Under the pieces are notes generated by a model. The model saw only the letters and a list, made by a program, of their open reading frames with translations, had not been told where the DNA came from and made no database searches. 64,000 bases of DNA from assembly GCA_036227345.1 (NCBI GenBank), contig CP109468.1:2294001-2358000 (forward strand), given 5' to 3'. The translations under genes were made by a program, and so were the position numbers. The stretch is from Streptomyces sp. NBC_01463 (lineage in GTDB: Bacteria > Actinomycetota > Actinomycetes > Streptomycetales > Streptomycetaceae). Position 1 is the first letter of the stretch; each line of letters opens with the position of its first letter. Of the stretch, positions 53,242 through 62,197 are shown piece after piece.

Positions 53242-53521
53242 TGCGACAGTCTCGCAAACCTCGGGGCCCTTCCCGAACGGCCGGCTCCCGGGCCGTGCGG
53301 CGGGTGGCCTGTCATGAGGCGTCGGGGGCGAGGCGGGTGGCGTCGAAGGAAATCAGGTAAAGCCGAGTAAAATAGCACGCACATATGAGTGTTTTCTCAT
53401 GGTTCTGCCTTTTGTCGTTCTTCGGTGCCGATGTCGCGGCCGGGAGAGTAGGCGACAGCGCGGTGGGTACCTGGATCTTGAGAGAGCACGCGCACGCAGC
53501 CCCCAGCAGAGAAGGTGTCCG
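53242..53521. other. AT-richer divergent region between miaA and antitoxin gene
   Basis: About 280 bases; the stretch near 53345-53405 is visibly AT-richer than the neighbourhood and includes a small inverted repeat ATGAG...CTCAT (53385-53389, 53396-53400). It should contain the promoters of miaA and the antitoxin gene. No gene supported. Confidence 0.5.
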
Positions 53522-53791
53522 ATGGGCTTCATGGACAATTTGAAGGCGAAGCTGAGCCCTGCGAAGGACAAGGTGAGCGACCTCGCGCAGCAGCACGGGG
53601 ACAAGATCGACCAGGGGCTCGACAAGGCCGCGCGGACGGTGGACGCGAAGACCAAGGGCAAGTACAGCGACAAGATCGTGTCCGGCACGCAGAAGGCCAA
53701 GGGAGCCGTGGACCGGCTGGCCGCCCAGAAGGACGTGGGCACCCCGCCGCCGCCCCCTCCGGGCAGCACACCGCCGCCGCCCGCTTCCTGA
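53522..53791 (+). CDS. MT0933-type antitoxin protein
   Basis: An 89-residue basic, helical protein resembling the Rv0909/MT0933 antitoxin family: short helix, then KVSDLAQQHGDKIDQGLDKA, VDAKTKGKYSDKIVSGTQKA and a short Ala/Lys helix. In mycobacteria the partner is a START-like (SRPBCC) toxin encoded next to it; no such gene adjoins here. The tail is a polyproline stretch (PPPPPPGSTPPPPAS), unlike the mycobacterial protein. ATG 53522 with AGAAGG. It may be an orphan with a different role. Confidence 0.8.
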   Translation: MGFMDNLKAKLSPAKDKVSDLAQQHGDKIDQGLDKAARTVDAKTKGKYSDKIVSGTQKAKGAVDRLAAQKDVGTPPPPPPGSTPPPPAS

Positions 53792-53810
53792 GCCCGGGCG
53801 ACGCGACAGG

Positions 53811-53858
53811 ACAGCACGACGGCCGTGGAGCGCTGTTGCTCCACGGCCGTCGTGCTGT
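53811..53858. terminator. bidirectional terminator
   Basis: Perfect 21-base arms (53811-53831, 53838-53858) with a six-base loop, between the convergent antitoxin and dioxygenase-like genes. Confidence 0.85.
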
Positions 53859-53880
53859 GCGCGAACGCCTCCCCCGGCCG

Positions 53881-54594
53881 TCAGGACCAGGCGGCGACCA
53901 TGTACCCCACGCCGTACGGCGCGTCGTCGTAGAGCAGCCGGCCGTCCAGCCCGGCCCCCTCCGCCGCCCCCGCGAGCACCTGCCAGGGTGCGCGGCCCGC
54001 GGCCTTCAGTTCGTACGCCAGTGCCGCGTCCAGCGCGATGAGCGCGGCGGTGTCCGCGGCACCCAGCGCGCGCGAGGCGGCCGCGTCGAAGCCGGCGGCC
54101 CGCTCGTCGAGGTATCCGGGGGCCTTCAGGGTCCGGCAGGCGCTGCCGTCGCCCATCACCAGCAGCGCGACGCGGTCCGCCCTGGCGGCCAGCGCACGGC
54201 CCGTCTCCGTGCAGCGCGCGGTCTCCAGCGGCTCCCCCACACCGAGCGCCTCGACGGGCGTGCCCGCCCATCCGGTGCGCGCCAGCAGCCATGCACCGAC
54301 CGCGAGCGAGGGCGCGATCGGACGGTCGGCCGCCCGGCCGAGGTCCCGGCCGAGCCGTACGTCGAGGTCGACACCGAACTCCTGGAATCCGCCGACGGCG
54401 CCCTCGGGGTGCGGCCCGCGGCCCGCGAGGTCCGCCGGGCCGATCACGAGCAGCAGATCGGGCCGGGAGGCCGCGAGCACGCCCAGCGCGTCGGTGCACG
54501 CGGTCCGCGCGGCATCGAGTTCGGGCGCGGCACCGGCGGCGACGTCGGGGACCAGCAGCGGCGGGCAGGGGCAGACAGCGGCGGCGACAAGCAT
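53881..54594 (-). CDS. class III extradiol dioxygenase-like protein
   Basis: A 237-residue protein related to the LigB-type (class III) extradiol dioxygenase/AMMECR fold. Blocks are VCPCPPLLVPDVA at the start and LLVIGPADLAGRG, SLAVGAWLL and LLVMGDGSACRT. The His ligands expected for the iron site are not evident, so it may not be an active dioxygenase. ATG 54594 lies about 50 bases beyond the miaB stop, in the same direction. Function unknown; it is widely conserved beside miaB in Streptomyces, as I recall. Confidence 0.72.
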   Translation of the reverse strand: MLVAAAVCPCPPLLVPDVAAGAAPELDAARTACTDALGVLAASRPDLLLVIGPADLAGRGPHPEGAVGGFQEFGVDLDVRLGRDLGRAADRPIAPSLAVGAWLLARTGWAGTPVEALGVGEPLETARCTETGRALAARADRVALLVMGDGSACRTLKAPGYLDERAAGFDAAASRALGAADTAALIALDAALAYELKAAGRAPWQVLAGAAEGAGLDGRLLYDDAPYGVGYMVAAWS

Positions 54595-54644
54595 GGTGGG
54601 CAGCGTACTGGCCGTCCGCCGCCGTCCGGGGAGCGGTCCGGCCG

Positions 54645-56165
54645 TCAGTCGCAGCCGCAGCCGGGCGCCGCGGCGGCGGGCAGCGGGGCCGGGGCACCGA
54701 TGCCGGGCAGGCCGAGCATGACGCCGGCGGGCTTGGCGGCCGCGACGGCGTTGCGCTTCTCCCAGGCGTCGCCCGAGCGGGTCCGCCGCACGCCGAGGGG
54801 CGCGCCCTCGGCGAGCAGGTGGTGCGGGGCGGCGTAGCTGATCTGGACGGTCACCACGTCGCCCGGCCGCACGTCCTCGTCCGGCTTGGTGAAGTGCACC
54901 AGGCGGTTGTCGGGGGCGCGGCCGGACAGCCGGTGGGTGGCGCCGTCCTTGCGGCCCTCGCCCTCCGCGACCATGACGTCCAGCGTGCGGCCGACCTGCT
55001 TCTTGTTCTCCGACCAGGAGATCTCCTCCTGGAGGGCGGACAGGCGCATGTACCGCTCCTGGACGACCTCCTTGGGGATCTGCCCGTCCATGTCGGCGGC
55101 CGGGGTCCCGGGCCGCTTGGAGTACTGGAAGGTGAAGGCGTTGGCGAAGCGCGCCTCGCGGACCGCGTGCATGGTCTGCTCGAAGTCCTCCTCGGTCTCG
55201 CCGGGGAAGCCGACGATGATGTCGGTGGAGATCGCGGCGTCGGGCATCGCCGCCCGGACCTTGTCGATGATGCCGAGGAAGCGTTCCTGCCGGTACGAGC
55301 GCCGCATCGCCTTCAGGATCGTGTCCGAGCCGGACTGCATCGGCATGTGCAGCTGCGGCATCACGTTCGGCGTCTCGGCCATGGCGGCGATCACGTCGTC
55401 GGTGAAGTCGCGCGGGTGCGGCGAGGTGAAGCGGACCCGCTCCAGGCCCTCGATCCGCCCGCAGGCGCGCAGCAGCTTGGAGAAGGCCTCGCGGTCGCCG
55501 ATGTCGGAGCCGTACGCGTTCACGTTCTGGCCGAGCAGGGTGATCTCGGAGACGCCCTCGGCGACCAGGGCCTCGATCTCGGCCAGGATGTCGCCGGTCC
55601 GGCGGTCCTTCTCCTTGCCGCGCAGGGCCGGGACGATGCAGAAGGTGCAGGTGTTGTTGCAGCCGACGGAGATCGAGACCCAGGCGGCGTACGCGGACTC
55701 GCGGCGGGTCGGCAGCGTCGAGGGGAACGCCTCCAGGGACTCGGCGATCTCGATCTGCGCCTCCTCCTGGATCCGGGCGCGCTCCAGCAGCACGGGCAGC
55801 TTGCCGATGTTGTGCGTACCGAAGACGACGTCCACCCAGGGGGCCCGCCGGACGATGGTGTCGCGGTCCTTCTGGGCGAGACAGCCGCCGACCGCGATCT
55901 GCATCCCGGGGCGCTTCGTCTTCATCGGGGCGAGCCGGCCGAGGTTGCCGTAGAGCTTGTTGTCGGCGTTCTCCCGCACCGCGCAGGTGTTGAAGACGAC
56001 GACATCGGCGTCACCGTCGGAGCCCTCGGGCGCCCGTACGTAACCGGCGTCCTCCAGCAGACCCGACAGCCGCTCGGAGTCGTGGACGTTCATCTGGCAC
56101 CCGTAGGTGCGCACCTCATAGCTTTTTCTGACGTCCACTGCTTCGCTCCGGTTGCCGCTGCTCAT
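54645..56165 (-). CDS. miaB: tRNA methylthiotransferase MiaB
   Basis: A 506-residue radical SAM enzyme that adds a methylthio group to C2 of i6A37 in tRNA. The N-terminal UPF0004 cluster has Cys23 (YGCQMN), Cys61 (NTCAVRE) and Cys95 (GGCLAQ). The radical SAM cluster is CNNTCTFC with Cys169, Cys173 and Cys176. A TRAM domain follows ([13 protein letters not shown]), and a short non-conserved tail ends GCGCD. ATG 56165 matches the family start; the open frame extends upstream. Works with MiaA, encoded nearby. Confidence 0.95.
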   Translation of the reverse strand: MSSGNRSEAVDVRKSYEVRTYGCQMNVHDSERLSGLLEDAGYVRAPEGSDGDADVVVFNTCAVRENADNKLYGNLGRLAPMKTKRPGMQIAVGGCLAQKDRDTIVRRAPWVDVVFGTHNIGKLPVLLERARIQEEAQIEIAESLEAFPSTLPTRRESAYAAWVSISVGCNNTCTFCIVPALRGKEKDRRTGDILAEIEALVAEGVSEITLLGQNVNAYGSDIGDREAFSKLLRACGRIEGLERVRFTSPHPRDFTDDVIAAMAETPNVMPQLHMPMQSGSDTILKAMRRSYRQERFLGIIDKVRAAMPDAAISTDIIVGFPGETEEDFEQTMHAVREARFANAFTFQYSKRPGTPAADMDGQIPKEVVQERYMRLSALQEEISWSENKKQVGRTLDVMVAEGEGRKDGATHRLSGRAPDNRLVHFTKPDEDVRPGDVVTVQISYAAPHHLLAEGAPLGVRRTRSGDAWEKRNAVAAAKPAGVMLGLPGIGAPAPLPAAAAPGCGCD

Positions 56166-56299
56166 GCCACAAGGGTAGGTGCTGCCCGGACACCTCCCGC
56201 CGCGGGCGGTGTCCGGACGGTGTTCCCGGCCGCCGGGCGGACGTGAGATCGGCGGGCGCCCCTGGCCAGGGGCGGGAACCACCTGGCAGGATCGCCGCC

Positions 56300-57298
56300 A
56301 TGCTCCCGGCTCTGTCCCGAATCGGCCGGCGTCGCTCGCTGCGGGCGGGCGCCGCCCTCGTCGTCGTGCTCGGACTGCTGCTGTGGTGGCTGCTCCCCCT
56401 CGGGGAACCGGCGCCGAACGGGACGCTGCGGTTCAGCACCGGGGTGCGCAGCGGCGTCTACGAGCGCTACGGGGAGCGGCTCAGGGGCGCGCTCGCCAAG
56501 GACCTGCCCGAGGTGTCGATAGAGCTGCAGACCAGCGAGGGCTCGCAGCAGAACATCGCCCGGGTCGCGACCGGCAAGGCCGACTTCACCATCGCCACCA
56601 CCGACGCCCTCGCCACCTACCTCCGGGACGGCAAGCCGGGCGCCGACCGGCTGCGGGGCTGCGTCCGGCTGTACGACGACTACATCCAGCTCGTCGTGAA
56701 GCGGGGCTCGGACATCAACGAAGTGGCGGATCTGCGGGGCAAGACGGTCGCGGTCGGACAGCCGGGGTCGGGGGTGCGGCTGGTCGCGGACCGGCTGATG
56801 AGGGCCGCGGGGCTGGACCCCGTCGGCGATGTGACGGCGGTGCCGGCCGGGATCGACACGATGCCGAAGCTGCTGGAGGACGGCCGGCTCGACGCGTTCT
56901 TCTGGTCCGGCGGGCTGCCGACCACCGCGGTGGCGGACCTCTCGGACCGGTTCTCGATCCGGCTGGTCCCGCTGGAGGATCCGCTCATCAAGCAGCTCCA
57001 GGCGGCCGGCGGGTCCACCCGCTTCTACCGCTCGGCCGTGATGCCGGCCGACGCCTACCTGAACGCGCAGCAGGGGCAGGCCGTGCCCACCGTGGCCGTC
57101 GCCAACGTGCTGGTGACGACGGACCGCACCGACCCGGCCATGACGGAGGCGTTCACCCGCACGGTGATCGACAGCAGGGACCGGATCGGGCGCGAGGTGC
57201 ACGCCGCGCAGCTGGTGGACCTGCGGACGGCGATCTACACGGATCCGCTGCCGCTGCACGAAGGGGCCAAGCGCTACTACCGCTCGGTCAAGCCCTGA
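56300..57298 (+). CDS. TAXI-type TRAP solute-binding protein
   Basis: A 332-residue binding protein with one N-terminal membrane anchor or signal ([13 protein letters not shown] near 22-34), then a TAXI (TRAP-associated extracytoplasmic) domain: [30 protein letters not shown] and [16 protein letters not shown]. Such proteins usually bind organic acids or amino acids for TRAP transporters. No DctQ/DctM membrane genes adjoin, so it may work as a sensor or with a remote permease. ATG 56300. Divergent from miaB and convergent with gluK. Confidence 0.85.
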   Translation: MLPALSRIGRRRSLRAGAALVVVLGLLLWWLLPLGEPAPNGTLRFSTGVRSGVYERYGERLRGALAKDLPEVSIELQTSEGSQQNIARVATGKADFTIATTDALATYLRDGKPGADRLRGCVRLYDDYIQLVVKRGSDINEVADLRGKTVAVGQPGSGVRLVADRLMRAAGLDPVGDVTAVPAGIDTMPKLLEDGRLDAFFWSGGLPTTAVADLSDRFSIRLVPLEDPLIKQLQAAGGSTRFYRSAVMPADAYLNAQQGQAVPTVAVANVLVTTDRTDPAMTEAFTRTVIDSRDRIGREVHAAQLVDLRTAIYTDPLPLHEGAKRYYRSVKP

Positions 57299-57318
57299 GA
57301 AGCGCCTCGCGGCGTCTC
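57297..57318. terminator. imperfect hairpin between convergent genes
   Basis: Eight base pairs with a two-base bulge around a TCGC loop, spanning the stop of the TAXI gene and the gap to gluK. Possible bidirectional terminator. Confidence 0.4.
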
Positions 57319-57323
57319 ACCTC

Positions 57324-58718
57324 TCAGCTCCGCGGGTCGTCGCGCGGAACCGAGACGGTCACGCACAGCCCGTGCGGCTCGTTGCGCGCGCAGGACAGCG
57401 CACCGTCGCCCGCGGCGAGGAGCGCCTTGGAGATGGAGAGGCCCAGACCCGACCCCCGTACGTTCTGATGCTGGGAGCTGCGCCAGAACCGGTCGCCGAC
57501 GCGTTCCATCTCCTGCTCGCTGAGACCGGGCCCGTGGTCCGCGACGACGACCGTGACGCGCTCGCTGCCGGAGGCGACCGTGACCCGGACCTCCTCGTCG
57601 GCGGGCGTGAACTTGAGCGCGTTGTCGATGATCGCGTCGAGCGCGCTGGACAGGGCGATGGGATCCGCCCACGCGGTGACCGCGGGAATGCCGTCCGCCC
57701 GGAGCCGTACGCCCTTCTCCTCGGCCACCGGCCGCCAGGACGCGACCCGTTCGGAGGTGAGGGCGCCGATGTCCGTGAGCTGCAGATCGACGTCGGCGTG
57801 CTCGGCGAGGGCCAGGTCGAGCAGGTCGTCGAGCACCTGCCCCAGGCGCTTGCCCTCCGTGCGCACCGAGGCGATCTCCTCGTTGCCCTCGGGGAGTTCG
57901 AGGGCGAGCAGCTCGATCCGCAGCAGCAGCGCGGCCAGTGGGTTGCGCAACTGGTGCGAGGCGTCCGCGACGAAGGCGCGCTGCTGCTCCAGCACGTCCT
58001 CCACGTTGTCGGCCATCTCGTTGAACGAGCGGGCCAGCCGCCGCAGTTCCGGAGGACCGCCGGAGGCCGCCACCCGGGACCGCATCCGGCCGCTGGCGAT
58101 GTCGTGGGCCGCGGCGTCCAGCGTCCTTACGGGAAGCAGCACCCAGCCCGTGAGCCGGTTCGCGGCGCCAAGGGCCACCAGCATCGCGACCACCTCCCCC
58201 GCGGCGATCAGCAGCCAGCCGCGGAGCGTTTCCGAGCGCATCTGGGCGGTCGGAGAGTCGATGACGACGACGGCGATCACGTCGCCGTCCCGCACGACGG
58301 GCGAGGCGACGACGACGCGGCCGTCCTGCCAGGGCCAGACCTGCGGCGGATCGTGGCTGCGGCGGCCGAGGAGCGCCTCCTTGAACGCCTCCCGGCCCTC
58401 GCCCTCGACCGGCAGCCGCCAGCTCGACGGGGCCTTCGCCATGGCGGTGTCGTCGCGGTAGAAGACGCCGGCCCGGATGCCGTACACGGAGTCGTACGTC
58501 TCCAGCTCGGTCTGGAGCGTGCGGCGCCGTTCGTCGTAGCCGCTGGTGCGTTCGGTGATGAACTGGGCGAGTGCGGCGAAGCGTGCCGTGTCGTCGATGC
58601 GGTCGATCACCACGCGCTGCTGCTCGGCGGCGGCCCCGCTGACGGCCAGCGGGAAGCCGAGCGCGAGCAGGACGCTCGCCATGAGGACGATGAGCAGCGG
58701 AAGCAGCCGGGTACGCAA
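57324..58718 (-). CDS. gluK: sensor histidine kinase GluK
   Basis: A 464-residue membrane kinase. Two helices (about 5-28 and 167-190) enclose an extracellular sensor domain, followed by HAMP, the DHp with His255 (ADASHQLRNPL) and an ATPase (DAIIDNALKF, ADHGPGLSEQEM, GSGLGLSISKA). Its position, immediately after an OmpR-type regulator and divergent from gluABCD, matches GluK of S. coelicolor, which senses extracellular glutamate. The only available start in frame is TTG 58718, with a weak site 12 bases upstream, 16 bases after the gluR stop. Confidence 0.88.
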   Translation of the reverse strand: MRTRLLPLLIVLMASVLLALGFPLAVSGAAAEQQRVVIDRIDDTARFAALAQFITERTSGYDERRRTLQTELETYDSVYGIRAGVFYRDDTAMAKAPSSWRLPVEGEGREAFKEALLGRRSHDPPQVWPWQDGRVVVASPVVRDGDVIAVVVIDSPTAQMRSETLRGWLLIAAGEVVAMLVALGAANRLTGWVLLPVRTLDAAAHDIASGRMRSRVAASGGPPELRRLARSFNEMADNVEDVLEQQRAFVADASHQLRNPLAALLLRIELLALELPEGNEEIASVRTEGKRLGQVLDDLLDLALAEHADVDLQLTDIGALTSERVASWRPVAEEKGVRLRADGIPAVTAWADPIALSSALDAIIDNALKFTPADEEVRVTVASGSERVTVVVADHGPGLSEQEMERVGDRFWRSSQHQNVRGSGLGLSISKALLAAGDGALSCARNEPHGLCVTVSVPRDDPRS

Positions 58719-58734
58719 CGGGAGCGTGCGCCTT

Positions 58735-59427
58735 CTACGCGGACGGGGCGACGAGTCGGTAGCCGACCCCGCGCACGGTCTCGATCAGGGCGGGCAGCCG
58801 CAGCTTGGAGCGCAGGGATGCGACATGCACCTCCAGCGTGCGTCCCGTCCCCTCCCAGCTCGTCCGCCACACCTCGCTGATGATCTGCTCCCGGCGGAAG
58901 ACCACACCGGGCCGCTGGGCGAGCAGCGCGAGGAGGTCGAACTCCTTCCGGGTGAGCTGCACTTCGCTTCCGTCGACGCTGACCCGGCGGGTCGGGAGCT
59001 CGATGTGCACATGCCCCAGACGCAGCGCGGCGACGGGCGTGGGCGCGGTGTCCTCGTTGACCGGCTTGCGCCGGCTGACGGCGTGGATACGGGCGAGGAG
59101 CTCGCCGGTGTCGTACGGCTTGGTCACGTAGTCGTCGGCGCCGAGGTTGAGTCCGTGGATCCGCGAGCGGACGTCGGCCCGCGCGGTCACCATGATCACG
59201 GGTACGGAGCTGCGCTTGCGGATCTTCCCGCACACCTCGTAGCCGTCCTGGTCGGGCAGACCGAGGTCGAGGAGCACGACGCCGAAGGGTTCGGTCTCGG
59301 TCGGCAGGAGCGCCTGGAGGGCCTCCTCGCCGCTGCGGGCGTGCACCACCTGGAAGCCGTGCCGCGCGAGGATCGCGGACAGGGCGGCGGCGACGTGGTT
59401 GTCGTCCTCGACGAGCAGCAGTCTCAT
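58735..59427 (-). CDS. gluR: OmpR-family response regulator GluR
   Basis: A 230-residue regulator. The receiver has acidic residues EDD (7-9), Asp54 (VVLLDLGLPD) and Lys in YVTKPYD. The winged-helix domain has LTRKEFDLLALLAQRPG and RTLEVHVASLRSKLR. Together with gluK and gluABCD it matches the GluR-GluK glutamate system. ATG 59427 has GAGAGGGG upstream. It should bind the gluR/gluA intergenic region. Confidence 0.9.
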   Translation of the reverse strand: MRLLLVEDDNHVAAALSAILARHGFQVVHARSGEEALQALLPTETEPFGVVLLDLGLPDQDGYEVCGKIRKRSSVPVIMVTARADVRSRIHGLNLGADDYVTKPYDTGELLARIHAVSRRKPVNEDTAPTPVAALRLGHVHIELPTRRVSVDGSEVQLTRKEFDLLALLAQRPGVVFRREQIISEVWRTSWEGTGRTLEVHVASLRSKLRLPALIETVRGVGYRLVAPSA

Positions 59428-59696
59428 GGCCCCCCTCTCCGAAGGTGTTGAGCGGTCGGTGCGGTGATCGGTACGGTCGCGCACACCCCCGGTTACTTCC
59501 CCGTACCGGGGCGTTTCACGTCAGGGTGTATTAGGGCATCCACTCCGATGACGGGTGGGCCAGTCAAGGCCCCTTCCGTTGCATCGAGGTTTCCGTTATG
59601 CACCCGGTACGCCCCGGGGGTCCGGGAGTGCGTCCTGTTCACACGGAGTGTCCGGTTGCAGCCGGATCGTTATGCTCAATTTCCGCTCAGATGTAA

Positions 59697-59718
59697 TGAC
59701 GCTGGTCGCACTGCGTCA
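59697..59718. promoter_or_regulatory. inverted repeat upstream of gluA
   Basis: TGACGC-N10-GCGTCA, about 40-60 bases before the gluA start, a candidate binding site for GluR or part of the leader. The remaining 332-base gap (59428-59759) holds no gene; a second small repeat TCCGG...CCGGA lies at 59651-59666. Confidence 0.4.
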
Positions 59719-59759
59719 CTAAGGTCCTTGCCAACCGAGGAGGACGGAGCAAGAAGCCG

Positions 59760-60545
59760 ATGAGCGGAGTTTCAGTGACCAAGGGCGTCGAGGACGCTGC
59801 ACCCGCGGCCGGCGACCTGGTTGTGCTGAGCAACGTCAACAAGCACTTCGGCGCGCTGCATGTGCTCCAGGACATCGACCTGACGATCGCCCGTGGCGAG
59901 GTCGTGGTCGTCATCGGGCCCTCCGGGTCCGGGAAGTCCACGCTGTGCCGCACGATCAACCGCTTGGAGACGATCGACTCGGGCGCGATCTCGATCGACG
60001 GAAAGCCTCTTCCCGAGGAGGGCAAGGAGCTGGCGAGGCTGCGCGCCGATGTCGGCATGGTCTTCCAGTCGTTCAATCTCTTCGCGCACAAGACGGTGCT
60101 GGAGAACGTGACGCTCGGCCAGCTCAAGGTCCGCAAAACGGACAAGAAGGCTGCCGAGGACAAGGCGCGTTCACTGCTCGACCGGGTGGGCGTCGCGACC
60201 CAGGCCGACAAGTACCCCTCCCAGCTTTCCGGCGGTCAGCAGCAACGTGTGGCGATCGCACGGGCGTTGGCGATGGACCCGAAGGTCATGCTCTTCGACG
60301 AGCCGACCTCCGCGCTCGACCCGGAGATGATCAACGAGGTGCTGGAGGTCATGCAGCAGCTCGCCCGCGACGGCATGACCATGGTCGTCGTCACCCACGA
60401 GATGGGCTTCGCCCGTTCCGCGGCGAACCGGGTCGTCTTCATGGCGGACGGGAAGATCGTCGAAGAGGCCGTGCCCGACCAGTTCTTCAGCAACCCGCGC
60501 AGTGACCGGGCCAAGGACTTCCTGTCGAAGATCCTTCACCACTGA
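59760..60545 (+). CDS. gluA: glutamate ABC transporter ATPase
   Basis: A 261-residue polar amino acid ATPase. Walker [10 protein letters not shown] (53-61), Q-loop VFQSFNLF, signature [10 protein letters not shown] and Walker [15 protein letters not shown] are all intact, with the switch His in [10 protein letters not shown]. It energises glutamate uptake with GluB, GluC and GluD. ATG 59760 with GAGGAGG just upstream. First gene of gluABCD. Confidence 0.94.
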   Translation: MSGVSVTKGVEDAAPAAGDLVVLSNVNKHFGALHVLQDIDLTIARGEVVVVIGPSGSGKSTLCRTINRLETIDSGAISIDGKPLPEEGKELARLRADVGMVFQSFNLFAHKTVLENVTLGQLKVRKTDKKAAEDKARSLLDRVGVATQADKYPSQLSGGQQQRVAIARALAMDPKVMLFDEPTSALDPEMINEVLEVMQQLARDGMTMVVVTHEMGFARSAANRVVFMADGKIVEEAVPDQFFSNPRSDRAKDFLSKILHH

Positions 60546-60614
60546 TGGAGCTTTCAGCGCCGGTCCCCGGACCGGCCGATCACTCACATCGCGTCAACTC
60601 TAGGGAATTTCACC

Positions 60615-61457
60615 ATGCAGCTTCGTAAGGTCACCGCCGCCTCGGCCGCCGTGCTCGCCCTCGCCCTGACCGCCACCGCCTGTGGTTCCGACGACAAGGA
60701 CGACGCGTCCGGTTCGGGCGGCGGCAAGAAGATCACGATCGGCATCAAGATCGACCAGCCGGGTATCGGCCTGAAGACCCCGGACGGCAAGTTCACCGGC
60801 TTCGACGTCGATGTCGCCACGTACGTGGCCAAGGAGCTCGGCTACGACGCCAAGGACATCGAGTTCAAGGAGACCAAGAGCGCCGACCGTGAGACGTCGA
60901 TCGAGCGCGGTGACGTCAAGTTCATCGCCGCCTCGTACTCGATCAACGACGAGCGGCTGAAGAAGGTCGACTTCGCCGGTCCGTACCTCCTCGCCCACCA
61001 GGACATCCTGGTCCGCGCGGACGACACCTCCATCAAGGCGCCCGAGGACCTGAACAACAAGAACCTCTGCTCGGTCACCGGCTCGACCTCGGCGCAGAAC
61101 GTCCACGACAAGCTCGCCCCGAAGGCGGAGCTGCAGGAGTACGGCGGCTACTCGGAGTGCCTGACCGGCCTGGAGAACAAGGTCGTCGACGCGCTGACCA
61201 CGGACGACAGCATCCTGGCCGGCTACGCCTCGCAGGACGCCAACAAGGGCAAGTTCAAGCTGGCCGGCTTCAAGATGACCAACGAGAACTACGGCATCGG
61301 CCTGAAGAAGGGCGACGCCGACCTCAAGAAGAAGATCAACGACGCTCTGACCAAGATGGTCTCGGACGGTTCGTGGGACAAGGCCGTGAAGGCCAACTTC
61401 GGCCCGGCGAACTACAAGAACGAGCCCGCCCCGAAGATCGGCAACGTCGTCAAGTGA
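60615..61457 (+). CDS. gluB: glutamate-binding lipoprotein
   Basis: A 280-residue family 3 solute-binding protein anchored by Cys23 (LTATACG). Mature part reads KITIGIKIDQPGIGLKTPDG, GFDVDVATYVAKELGY and DRETSIERGDVKFIAASYS. It delivers glutamate to the GluC-GluD permease. ATG 60615. A hairpin after its stop may raise its level over the permease genes. Confidence 0.94.
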   Translation: MQLRKVTAASAAVLALALTATACGSDDKDDASGSGGGKKITIGIKIDQPGIGLKTPDGKFTGFDVDVATYVAKELGYDAKDIEFKETKSADRETSIERGDVKFIAASYSINDERLKKVDFAGPYLLAHQDILVRADDTSIKAPEDLNNKNLCSVTGSTSAQNVHDKLAPKAELQEYGGYSECLTGLENKVVDALTTDDSILAGYASQDANKGKFKLAGFKMTNENYGIGLKKGDADLKKKINDALTKMVSDGSWDKAVKANFGPANYKNEPAPKIGNVVK

Positions 61458-61471
61458 AGCAGGGCTGACCG

Positions 61472-61499
61472 GGCGCGCCGCCACTGAGGGCGGCGCGCC
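61472..61499 (+). terminator. intercistronic hairpin after gluB
   Basis: Eleven-base arms (61472-61482, 61489-61499) with a six-base loop, between gluB and gluC. Probably partial termination or 3' protection of gluAB message. Confidence 0.7.
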
Positions 61500-61531
61500 G
61501 TGCCCTCCTACACGCGGAAGCGCGGGAGATC

Positions 61532-62197
61532 GTGTTCGACTTTCTTGAAGGTTACGACCTGCTGGGGGCCTTCTGGGTGACGGTGCAACTCACCGTCTAC
61601 TCCGCCCTCGGCTCCCTCATATGGGGAACGCTGCTGGCCGGCATGAAGGTCAGCCCGGTCCCCCTGATGCGCGGTTTCGCGACCGGTTACGTCAACGTGG
61701 TCAGGAACATCCCCCTGACCGTGATCATTATGTTCTCCTCGCTGGGTCTGTACTCGACGCTGGCCGTCCGTCTCGGCGCAACGGACATCACGGGCATCAA
61801 CTTCCGGCTCGCCGTCCTGTCGTTGAGCGCCTACACCGCCGCGTTCGTGTGCGAGGCGGTGCGGTCCGGCATCAACACGGTGCCGGTCGGTCAGGCCGAG
61901 GCGGCACGCGCCCTCGGGCTGAGCTTCACCCAGGTACTGCGGCTGATCGTTCTCCCGCAGGCCTTCCGCTCGGTCGTCAACCCGCTCTCGAACGTGCTGA
62001 TCGCGCTGACGAAGAACACCACCGTCGCTTCCGCGATCGGGGTGGCGGAGGCCTCCTACCTGATGAAGAAGATGATCGAGAACGAAGCGCAGCTGCTTCT
62101 GATCTCGGCCGTCTTCGCGTTCGGGTTCATCGTTCTGACCCTCCCGACCGGCCTCATCCTCGGCTGGGTGAGCAAGAAGGTGGCGGTGAAGCGATGA
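61532..62197 (+). CDS. gluC: glutamate ABC permease GluC
   Basis: A 221-residue membrane permease of the polar amino acid (HisMQ) type with about five helices. The EAA loop reads GQAEAARALGLSFTQVLRLIVLPQA. GTG 61532 with GGGAG upstream. Its stop overlaps the gluD start (ATGA, 62194-62197). Confidence 0.93.
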   Translation: MFDFLEGYDLLGAFWVTVQLTVYSALGSLIWGTLLAGMKVSPVPLMRGFATGYVNVVRNIPLTVIIMFSSLGLYSTLAVRLGATDITGINFRLAVLSLSAYTAAFVCEAVRSGINTVPVGQAEAARALGLSFTQVLRLIVLPQAFRSVVNPLSNVLIALTKNTTVASAIGVAEASYLMKKMIENEAQLLLISAVFAFGFIVLTLPTGLILGWVSKKVAVKR

